Shown here one piece after another: positions 1 to 9,700 of a stretch of 60,000 nt of DNA. The notes under the pieces are model-generated. The model did no database searches. It saw only the letters and a list, made by a program, of their open reading frames with translations, and had not been told where the DNA came from. Position numbers and translations under genes: made by a program. The DNA comes from Chrysomallon squamiferum (taxonomy: Eukaryota > Mollusca > Gastropoda > Neomphalida > Peltospiridae): assembly GCA_012295275.1 (NCBI GenBank), contig CM022672.1, positions 29,032,472 through 29,092,471 of the forward strand. The letters run 5' to 3'. Each line of letters begins with the position of its first letter. Within the stretch, counting starts at the first letter, position 1.

Positions 1-372
1 ATGAAAGCTTAAGTTATACATTTTATTTTTAAATAAAAAAATAATAATAATAATAAAACTACTGTATGTACATAACAACAGATCAATGACTTTTTAACAT
101 TCTAAAGGTAATATAAAAATAAAATTTTGAATTTTGAGTTTTGTTTCTGTCAAAACACATGAAAAAATGTATTAATTTATTTTTTCCTCATCAATGTTTT
201 ACAAAATAATTCATTTCAAAAGTTAAACATTTTCTTTTGTTTATCATTAAAAGTGACAAAGACGTATGCACAGGTTTTGAGTAGCTGGGTCAGAAACTAC
301 AAGTACACATCTAAATCCGAAACCATAAAAATCCTAAATATTCACCAGCTGATTCCATTTGTATTTCTCATG

Positions 373-378
373 TTTATT
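373..378 (-). promoter_or_regulatory. Candidate polyadenylation signal after exon D
   Basis: AATAAA on the minus strand, about 65 nt past the exon D stop. The rest of 1-441 is AT-rich with no further BEN-like exon that I can see, so it is probably 3'UTR or flank. Confidence 0.45.
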
Positions 379-441
379 CACATATACAAAGAACCTAATT
401 CTTCTATGTATATTGAACTCTGACCTCTCTGCTTGCAGTCA

Positions 442-584
442 TCACTGGTGTTTATTGAACTTTGACCTGTAGATCTGTGACAAAGCTTTCTTTTTAACTC
501 GACATTCAGCAGACGTTATCTTACTCCTTATAGCTTTCTTGATGGAGGAAATTTCTGAGTCGGGAAATGCACACACAGTGAACT
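442..584 (-). CDS. Alternative terminal exon D: BEN domain C-terminal half
   Basis: The acceptor is CTTTCTTCCAG at 585. The exon is 143 nt and enters in phase 1. It reads EFTVCAFPDSEISSIKK, then AIRSKITSAECRVKKKA, then the longest tail of the four, ending at TGA 444-442. It is most similar to exon A (shared EFTV start and KKKA end). A minus-strand AATAAA at 378-373 lies about 65 nt beyond the stop and could serve as polyA signal for exons B, C and D. It was found by its homology to A-C. Confidence 0.78.
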
Positions 585-653
585 CTGGAAGAAAGAAGAT
601 ACATCTGGACCCTCACATACAAACTAGATTATCTAAATGTGGTGACAATACAG

Positions 654-781
654 TCACGGATTGTCTGAATACAAAGATCCCTTTCTTCGTCTGGCACGAC
701 TCTCAGCACAGGAAATCTTATTCCTAAAAGACTTCTTTAGAAGCACCACATCGGTATTAGGGAAGTTTTGTTTAGTGAAGT
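654..781 (-). CDS. Alternative terminal exon C: BEN domain C-terminal half
   Basis: The acceptor is an eight-T tract followed by GCAG at 782. The exon is 128 nt and enters in phase 1. It reads DFTKQNFPNTDVVLLKK, then SFRNKISCAESRARRRK, then a short tail to TGA at 656-654. It is the most divergent in the helix (Phe replaces Ile before Arg) and has the most arginine-rich end of the four. It has the same splice phase and motif spacing as exons A, B and D. Confidence 0.78.
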
Positions 782-983
782 CTGCAAAAAAAACAGACAG
801 TGGTGATGTAATTATTAACAGAATGCTTGCCAGCAATAGTCTTGTCCTTCTGAACTCCATGTAGCAAACATCTGCACAGAGAAGGCAACTCATTTTAAAC
901 GAGCAAAACAATTCTACATCTGAAGTTAACATGCAAAACAGAACAGATCAGGTAAGTAAAACAATGTGGTCAAGCAATGGTTA

Positions 984-1114
984 TCAAGGATCCAGTTTAA
1001 AACACGGCAGTGACAGTTTCCGCTTAGCACGAGTCTCCGCACAAGTGATTTTCTTTCGGATTGACTGCTTTATGACAGCCAGTTTGGCACCAGGAAAAGT
1101 GGCTGTGACGAAAT
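984..1114 (-). CDS. Alternative terminal exon B: BEN domain C-terminal half
   Basis: The acceptor is TTCTCTTGCAG at 1115. The exon is 131 nt, identical in length to exon A, and enters in phase 1. It reads DFVTATFPGAKLAVIKQ, then SIRKKITCAETRAKRK, then a 10-residue tail to TGA at 986-984. It matches the shared BEN C-half pattern at every fixed position. No AATAAA is seen between here and exon C, so a transcript using it would probably run on to the polyA signal near 375. It differs from exon A at most non-motif positions, which implies an old duplication kept open by selection. Confidence 0.78.
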
Positions 1115-2827
1115 CTGCAAGAGAAAATAATACCAATGTGGTATTCTAAAACTGTAGTCTTCTCAAAGATGCATTAGTCTATGTCATTAGTTATGTGAAT
1201 AGATAAAAAAAGTGAATGAAATTATTTCTGCCAAATGAAAGTCATCTTTGCTTAGACATACCGATATAGGATCTTTGTTTCATGTTCTAAATAAAAAAAA
1301 TGTATCTGCCTTATTAGGGATCCAAGCAAATGATTCTAATGTTTTATAATACAGAACGTGATTTGCATTTTTGCAGAAAAAGGTTGCTTTATTAAGTTCT
1401 TGATGAATGTTAAAAATCAGTAAAAACTGAATTGCAAATTGCAACATTTTATATATGTAATGTTCATCATGATTAAGAAGTTGGAATTTCTATGCATATC
1501 AAACAATCTGTTTTGACAAACAGGAAAAGGCCAATAACAATAGCAGGGATTCTCTAATATGGCATATAAATTTTTGCAAATTAAGTGATTATAAAAGGAA
1601 TAAAATAAAAAATAAAAAAAAATTAATAAAAAATAAAATAAAATACAATAAAATAAAATAAAATTAAATTAAATTAAAAATATTTTAAACCACATACAGC
1701 CAATGACAACATTACTAAATTGAGTTATAAGAAACAATTTGATAATTTTAACTGTTCATTGCAGTATGAATCCCAAAATAGCTTTTACTTAAAAAATCTC
1801 AAAGATAATAAAGTCTGTTTCTAAATTATTACTTGGGACACTATTAGCCACTGAATATATAGCTTAACAAATGTTCTCTTCAAATTAAAGATCCTCTTGA
1901 TTGATTAATATACTAAGAGAAAAAAGGATTTTTTTAGAAAAATACATAAACACATGACACACAAAGATAGCTAATTAAAACTCTTCACAACTAATGTGTA
2001 AGATAATACTTAATTCACCTATTTTTAAAAAAATTAAACCTAAAGAAGAAATCCACTAAACATCTGAAAATAAGTGTGACATAATTAAGAACATTTGTCT
2101 TCTAAAATCTGCAATAAAAGTGACAAATTTTTATTCTAATTGTAAAACAAGATGTAGTACATTTCTCTTCTGTTGAGGCCAAGTATCTAAAAAAAATAAA
2201 AATAATAATCGTAATAATAATAAAAAATAAAAATAAAATATATATAGGCTCATAAATTAAATACAGGAATGAAACATATAAACATATTCTAAATGTGAGT
2301 GCCAAAATCTATGAATTTCCTTCTTTTAAAATAAAATACAGCAATAATGATTAAATTCATCTGAGATCAATCCAGATATCTGGTGATTACAATATCTTTG
2401 CAATTTAGCATCTAGTACTTTTTTTTTTATTATTGTTATTATTATTTTTTTGAAGATATATGATAAAGGGGAAGACAAATTAGTTTATTTAGAAATATTT
2501 TAAATTGCTATTCGTTTAAAAATGTATGCATGATTTTATGTATTATTAAAGAACGAAAAAACAATCTTATTTTCTCTTAAAATAAGTTTGTATACATTTT
2601 AGCAATTAAAGTCAAAACTGAATTTCAATTCAATTTCATTAAGTCAGAGATATTTGGAAAAAAAAATTCAAAGAAAAATTGACATCAACTTTAATTCAGA
2701 TTCATTTAGAGAGTAATATATTATTTTATTTATATTTTATTTAAATTAAATGCACTACACATTTATATAAATCTGAAATACTTCCCTACTGCTAAAGAAG
2801 GAAATTCATGTATTCAGACTCACTGTG
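1115..2827. other. Spacer between alternative exons A and B
   Basis: Very AT-rich with poly-A/AAAAT simple repeats (1590-1680) and (AAT)n near 2200. It holds the probable 3'UTR and polyA signals of exon A. I looked for the BEN C-half pattern on the minus strand and found no fifth copy. Confidence 0.6.
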
Positions 2828-2958
2828 TTAAGAAGAATTTCTGGAGATTGCCAATATTGCTTTTTTCTTCATCCGACTTTCCGCTGCTGTTATTTTGTTT
2901 CTTATAGCACGCTTTAAAATCACTGAATCAGCTTCAGGAAAAGATTGAACTGTAAATT
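2828..2958 (-). CDS. Alternative terminal exon A: BEN domain C-terminal half
   Basis: The acceptor is CTTACAG at 2959. With the G carried over from the donor exon, the 131-nt exon reads EFTVQSFPEADSVIL, then KRAIRNKITAAESRMKKK, then a short tail to TAA at 2830-2828. It shares the pattern [ED]-F-x4-F-P-x7-K-x2-[IF]-R-x-K-I-[TS]-x-A-E-x-R-x-[KR]3 with three other exons further downstream. This is the second half of a BEN domain (FP motif plus basic DNA-contacting helix). Two AATAAA signals on the minus strand (2741-2736 and 2730-2725) lie about 90 nt past the stop, so this exon could end a transcript on its own. Confidence 0.8.
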
Positions 2959-3049
2959 CTGTAAGAAATATAGAGTCAGTGAAACAGGAGATGAGATGAC
3001 CAGCTGAAAATTAAATTCTTTAACACGGTTTTTAATATCAAACTATTCT

Positions 3050-4642
3050 GCAAAACAAGTTCTGTATTACAGCTGATTTATAAACACAGTCATAAAACAA
3101 GTTCAGTATTACAGCTGATTTATATATACAGCCATAAAACAAGTTCAGTATTACAGCTGATTTATAAACACAGTCATAAAACAAGTTCAGTATTACAGCT
3201 GATTTATAAACACAGTCATAAAACAAGTTCTGTATTACAGCTGATTTATAAACACAGTCATAAAACAAGTTCAGTATTACAGCTGATTTATATATACAGC
3301 CATAAAACAAGTTCAGTATTACAGCTGATTTATATATAGTCATAAAACAAGTTCAGTATTACAGCTGATTTATAGATACAGGCATAAAACAAGTTCAGTA
3401 TTACAGCTGATTTATAGATACAGTCATAAAACAAGTTCAGTATTACAGCTGATTTATAGATATAGTCATAAAACAAGTTCAGTATTACAGCTGATTTATA
3501 TATAGTCATAAAACAAGTTCAGTATTACAGCTGATTTATATATAGTCATAAAACAAGTTCAGTATTACAGCTGGTTTATATATAGTCATAAAACAAGTTC
3601 AGTATTACAGCTGATTTATAGATACAGGCATAAAACAAGTTCAGTATTACAGCTGATTTATATATACAGCCATAAAACAAGTTCAGTATTACAGCTGGTT
3701 TATAGATACAGGCATAAAACAAGTTCAGTATTACAGCTGATTTATAGATACAGGCATAAAACAAGTTCAGTATTACAGCTGATTTATAGATACAGGCATA
3801 AAACAAGTTCAGTATTACAGCTGATTTATATATACAGCCATAAAACAAATTCAGTATTACAGCTGGTTTATAGATACAGGCATAAAACAAATTCAGTATT
3901 ACAGCTGATTTATAGATACAGGCATAAAACAAATTCAGTATTACAGCTGATTTATATATAGTCATAAAACAAGTTCAGTATTACAGCTGATTTATAGATA
4001 TAGTCATAAAACAAATTCAGTATTACAGCTGATTTATAGATACAGGCATAAAACAAGCTCAGTATTACAGCTGATTTATATATAGTCATAAAACAAGTTC
4101 AGTATTACAGCTAATTTATATATAGTCATAAAACAAGTTCAGTATTACAGCTGATTTATAGATACAGGCATAAAACAAGTTCTGTATTACAGCTGATTTA
4201 TAGATTATAGTCACAAAACAAGTTCAGTATTACAGCTGATTTATAGATATAGTCATAAAACACATCCTGTATTACAGCTGATTTATAGATACAGGCATAA
4301 AACAAGTTCTGTATTACAGCTGATTTATAGATACAGTCACAAAACAAGTTCAGTATTACAGCTGATTTATAGATATAGTCATAAAACACATCCTGTATTA
4401 CAGCTGATTTATAGATACAGGCATAAAACAAGTTCTGTATTACAGCTGATTTATAGATTATAGTCATAAAACACACCCTGTATTACAGCTGATTTATAGA
4501 TACAGGCATAAAACAAGTTCTGTATTACAGCTGATTTATAGATTATAGTCATAAAACACATCCTGTATTACAGCTGATTTATAGATACAGGCATAAAACA
4601 AGTTCTGTATTACAGCTGATTTATAGACAAGTCTTAAAACAC
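3050..4642. repeat. Minisatellite, 40-43 bp unit, about 38 copies
   Basis: The tandem unit is ACAGCTGATTTATAGATA followed by CAGGCATAAAACAAGTTC and AGTATT. Variants are 40 bp (TATATAGTC), 42 bp and 43 bp (GATTATAGTC). Every unit contains CAGCTG. On the minus strand many units are 42 bp, so long open frames with a 14-residue period appear (YKSAVILNLFYDCI type). They have no start context or codon bias and are not genes. The array lies inside the BEN intron between the shared exon (4991) and alternative exon A (2958). Confidence 0.97.
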
Positions 4643-4867
4643 ATTTAATAAGAAAGAAAAAAGAAAGAAAAAGAAAATAAAATCTGCTGATGACAGTAAC
4701 AATGTAAAGAAATAACTAGAACAACTTCCTTTTGGTATAGACAGGTTATATCAGGAGAGCAATGTGACATAAAACACATATTCTACTAGCAAAGAGCACA
4801 GGAAAATTTCACTTCCAGTGAATTGTTGTATGTTATATATCTACAAATAAGTTGTAATTCTGGACAT

Positions 4868-4897
4868 TTTTTATGACTATATCTATAAATCAGCTGC
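4868..4897 (-). repeat. Solitary inverted copy of the minisatellite unit
   Basis: The segment TATGACTATATCTATAAATC and the following AGCTG is the reverse complement of ~28 bp of the array unit. It sits about 230 bp outside the array, between it and the BEN exon. Confidence 0.8.
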
Positions 4898-4990
4898 TTT
4901 ATGATTTTTGAAGAAGTTTATGTTGGTTTTACATGATATGTCCTATCAGTAATGCATATACCTTAAAGACTTAATATTTTCTAAACTTAC

Positions 4991-5189
4991 CTAAAATACT
5001 ATTAATTATTTGTGGATCAAGCAGTTTTTTGTTGTTGACACCAGTGAGGTTGGAACCCAGGAGCTCGTTGGTGGTGTAGAAACAGTTGAGGAGATAGTTA
5101 GCACAAGCTGTTGGAGACAGTTTGTTTCGGGCTCGCGTAATCTGTAGAGGATAAACGTACACCCCTCGACACTGTGACAGCTCCATCAT
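4991..5189 (-). CDS. BEN domain, N-terminal half (internal exon)
   Basis: The acceptor is a strong polypyrimidine tract ending TTCTAG at 5190, and the donor GTAAGT begins at 4990. The exon is 199 nt, entering in phase 0 and leaving in phase 1. Its 66 codons read GVYVYPLQITRARNKLSP, then CANYLLNCFYTTNELLGSNL, then TGVNNKKLLDPQIINSIL. This is the classic BEN layout: a VYV strand, a helix, LL..F...ELL.SNLTG, and a LDP..I..I helix. BEN domains bind DNA and recruit chromatin repressors. The phase-0 entry is compatible with exon 10108-10038 of the upstream gene on the same strand, so this is probably an alternative 3' branch of that gene that skips the zinc-ribbon terminal exon. Alternatively it is a separate gene starting at its own ATG-ATG (5189). 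The second half of the domain must come from one of the four downstream exons. Confidence 0.85.
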
Positions 5190-6735
5190 CTAGAAAAAAG
5201 TTTTCTATTTAGACCATTGAAGTTATTTATCATTCTTTCTGTACAGTTAAACTTTATAAACATAATTTGAAGTAACGTTAAACAACATAATTAGACGCTA
5301 CCTCCCACACACACTTATAAAAGATGAAGTAGTAAATGTATCACTTTAGTTTATTTTCATCTTTTTATTTATTATTATTATTTTATTATTTTTGTTTTTT
5401 TTTAACTTTCATGACTAAAGGATTGAGAACAACAAAATTAATTTTACAATTTATGTAAAATATTAACTGTAAATTCAGTTGAGAAGCACTTTTATTTATA
5501 TTTTATTAAAAATTAATACTACAGTTAACAAGAAAAAAGAAAAGAAACCCATACAAAAAAAAAATAATAATAATATTACTCCTAGCTGATAAAGCTATAT
5601 ATTCAAACTGTTAGGTATCTATGACAACTAATATGTAGTTAATGCAAAGACAAAACAAGCTAGGACAGAAAACAAAGGTTTTTGTTTTTAATTTGACAAC
5701 TGAAAATAACTAATATCATTAAAAAAAACACACACACAACCGCTCCCCTTCAGTTTTACAATTAAAAATTCTGAACATAAACAGGATATGTAATTAATGG
5801 AGTTATTAATTTATTGTTTTTAAACAGATCTGCTTTGAAATTATAAATAAAAAATGTTTCTTGAATTGTTTTCCAACACTGGTCAAAATATCACTGTATT
5901 CATCAGTGAAACTTAATTTTTGCCCATGAAATATGACAAAAGAAAAAAAATTATGTGTAATGCTTTTCTTAAATTCAGTGTAATACACAGATATGAAACA
6001 GTAGGAAATTTAGTTCTCAAGTCTAGCTTTTTACATAAATCTGTGAAAAAACTGATCAAATATTTAAAACACTTGATGATCAAATACTCAGATACAGCTT
6101 AAAAAAAACTTAGCTTTTTATCTTGCTAACTTTGCCAAATGACTGGTAGTGAAATGAAAATTGTACCAATGTAATCAATGAATACTGATAAATTTCTTAA
6201 ATAGAAGTCAGCTGTCATTTTAAGCAATTACCAGTCAACTAACAAGATGTAGTCAAAAAAAGAAATATTTTAAGTTTATTAACAATAAAGTTTTTATCAT
6301 CATTTCTCAATTTCCAGTTCTGCAAGGTTACTTTGCTAATATGACTTAGATTCATTTTATCTAACAAACAGTCTAAATATAATCTGCAAGTTTTGTTGTT
6401 AGTTTGCCATCCATTCTTATTTAATAAAGCAAGGTTAAAATTAGAGTACACCTAATAAATATCTAATTTTTCTGTAATGGTGATGTCACAGCATGCAGAG
6501 TAGATTACTTTGCTCAAATATTCTTTTCTAATGTCAGAAACAGTTATCAGTCTACAATACATGAAGTGAGTTATCAGTACATGCAGTTTACAATATGTGT
6601 TACTGGATAAAATGGCAATGTTCAAATCATTTATTGTCATTCTTTGTCAAGTGTCTTGATGAAGAAAACAAACACAAAAACACTTCAATGTATAAGAATT
6701 TTATTAGATCATTTATTTATATTTTACATTAAGAA
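5190..6735. other. Non-coding stretch between BEN exon and zinc-ribbon exon
   Basis: AT-rich. It contains the probable 3'UTR of the zinc-ribbon isoform (6735 downwards). Short open frames on the minus strand near 6239-6640 have no splice or motif support. No promoter-like element is clear here, which mildly favours the BEN exon being part of the upstream gene. Confidence 0.5.
6700..6717 (-). promoter_or_regulatory. Candidate polyadenylation signals for the zinc-ribbon exon
   Basis: Two minus-strand AATAAA hexamers (6717-6712 and 6705-6700) begin 19 nt past the TGA. This supports 7464-6736 being a true terminal exon rather than a cassette exon read through to the BEN exons. Confidence 0.5.
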
Positions 6736-9700
6736 TCAGTGCTGAATTAGATTATTTTTGTGGTATATCTCCATACACTGAGAAGGACAAAGACCAGGTT
6801 TATGATGGCAGACAGCACACTGAAAACGTGTGTCCCGTCTTTTGCCTAATGAATAACACACTCGACATCTCTTTCTAGCCCCTCTGTACTGTTTGGCAGT
6901 TGCTGGTACCAGTTCCAAATAATGCAGCTCTGGTTCTAACCCTTGCCTCAACACTGAATATGTAACATGTTCAGACGCGGGATGTGTCTGTTCCATGTTC
7001 TGATGTGTGTTCTTATTTATGTCTGTTGTTTCATCAGGCCCATTTGTAACATAGTCACAACTAATAGGTGTGTGTACTTGATTAAGAATTTTTGGAAGTA
7101 TTTTAAAATAAGATGTTTCATCACTGCCATTCTGTTTTAGATTTTTGTCAGTTCTGGATGCAGATTTTGACAGCTCTAAAACATTTTGTGTTGCTGAACA
7201 GTCTGCATCTGCATCTGTGGTAACATTAGCACTGACAGACACCTGCACATTGCTCTCCAATCTTTTCAGTCCTGCACACACATCTGAGGTAGACCTTGAA
7301 GATTCAGTCTTTAATCTACTTTTCACTTGTCTAGAAAATTTGACTGACTTATGGTGATTTGCAAGTTCTCTAAATTTCCTTGTGTTTCCATTTTCTTTTT
7401 GTGTTCTCTTCTTGAAACATTCAATCTGCCTTTTTTCTGACTTTATCTGTGATGAATTTTCTGTCTGAAAATAGAATCAGGAATATATATTTTATACAGT
7501 AAAGTTAAATATGTGTATATATTGGTGTGTTTAAAATGAAGAAAATGATAAATAAATAAAAAAATTAAGTCAAGTACTAGCACTAATTTATTATGTTAGT
7601 AACATCTAAATTAAAAGAAAACACTTTCTAATTAGGTCACAGAAAATATTAAAAATGTTACATATCTATTTCTGAAATGCAGCCTGTCTTCAGTCTTTGA
7701 TATCTGTTAAGCAAATGTTGAATGATTTTCTAATGCTAATGGAAAAAAAACAAATCCCATTTATTTCAGAAAAACTATTATTTGTTACACTAGTTAATAT
7801 CTAATTCAGCATGAATATTTTGTGGAAAAAGAAAATAATAATAATAAAGAAATAAATAAAGAAAGAAAGAAAGAAAGATAAAGAAAAAAAATGAAATAAT
7901 GAAAATAACAATATTACTAAGACTACAGCTTCACCATTATCAGTTGGGTTTTTTTCTTCAGATGTATGCAGGTGCAGTTTTGAAGATATTTATAAGATTA
8001 TTTTTAGTCATATTACTATTATTATCATTATTTTTTAAACTTGAGATAAACATCAAATCCAGGAAAATTATCATTAGAAATAACTAAATAGTATAAATGT
8101 AATTTACATTTCCTAATATTAATATAAGTATGTCAGGTTTATATCAAAATATATACATGTTGCATTTCTAAAATTTCCTATCAGAACTATTTTGAAGATT
8201 TAAACAAATAAATGTATCATTAGGTTTTATTTTTTTAATTATTATTTTCTAACTAAATTCACTGGACAGGTAGGAATCACTTTTATCAAGCTATAATTGG
8301 TGCTCTAAAATGCTGAAGTTGAGGATAATCAGAAGGAAGAGCTGAACAGGAAATTAAAAACATTTAAAAAAAAAAAAAAACCAGAAATGCCACAGGTAAG
8401 CTAAACAGGAGAGAGAAAGAGAGACAGAAAAAAAAAAAAATATATATATATATATCATATATATACATTAAGACCATGCAAGTTAATTCAAAAGTGGGAA
8501 CTCACTTTTCTGGAAACAAACATGTCTTTGTTTTGTTTTTTCCCCAAACTTCAGGCTCTTCCCTTCCAAAAATCTCCTCTTCTTCAAAAGTTGTCAGTTT
8601 CACTTTTTAAAAGCATTGTAAAAGCTTCTAATTGCAAGTATAAGTTGAAAAAAAAACCACCACTTTTCTTTTCATCAAGTTCAAAATAAAAACAAGATAC
8701 CAATACTAATATTCAATGTATAAATTAAAAAATATCTATTTAGTAATTTTTCACTTAAAAATAAACAGAATGAGCCATATTGATAAAAATTATCATTACT
8801 AAAATGTATTAAAAACTTGAAAAGATATTAGAACTAAATACTTAGTAACGTTTAGCATTCCCAGTTATTCTAAGACAAGCTCTAATGTCCAGTGATTAAC
8901 ACGACACTAATCTATCTTTGTGTATTTATCTGTTAGGGAGGACCATAACACCATAACATCCACATCTATGGATTGGCGTTTTTTTTATAGTTGGTGTGTG
9001 TGTGTGTGTGTGCGAATGTGTTATTTACTTATATTTTTTTTTTTTTTTTTTTGTTTGTACTCAGGTTTCAGGGTAGATAACCAAAGCTCCTAGACATTTT
9101 TATTAACAAATACTCATTGAATCTTTGATGTTATATGTTTTAAACAGCAGACTGGCTCACTAAGGATATTAGAAAGTAGAAATCCATTTAAACGCAATTT
9201 TTAAGAGATAGTAAGCTATTATGGAAAAGCAACACACTAGTCAAAAATGACACTGCCTGTGATTAACAAGGTTTCCATACAATCACCTTTTTAATTTAGT
9301 TTTTTCTTCCTGTTCACTTCTATGCACCCTTTTAAAGTGAATGGAATGGATTTATTGTTAGAAATAATAACAGTATGAAATTTTTGTTTTATGGGAAATA
9401 AAATGGCACTGGATGATGAAATCTACGTTAAGATACAATTTAACCAAAACAGGATGTCCGTAACAGTAGTTGTTATTTCCTTGACAGCATTAATAAAATG
9501 TTTTCATTTTCTTTCTTTTCAAAATATTTTTGTCTTGTTGATAAAAGTAAAAATATGACAGTGAGTTTACCCCCATTTTATCATTTCTACTGCATAATTA
9601 ATCTGTGAGGTAAAGCCAATTTTATATATCAGCTTAAAATACACTCTCAGTCAAATTTTATTCAAGTTTAAAGATAATTAAACTTTTCATAAATCATAAA

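Noticed and set aside
539-1149. Plus-strand open frames over the alternative BEN exons
   Set aside because: Antisense shadows; the minus strand has the acceptors, phase agreement and BEN motifs.
3038-4476. Three long minus-strand open frames with YKSAVILNLFY repeats
   Set aside because: They are translations of the 42-bp minisatellite; frames end wherever a 40- or 43-bp unit changes the phase, and there is no start context or splice support.
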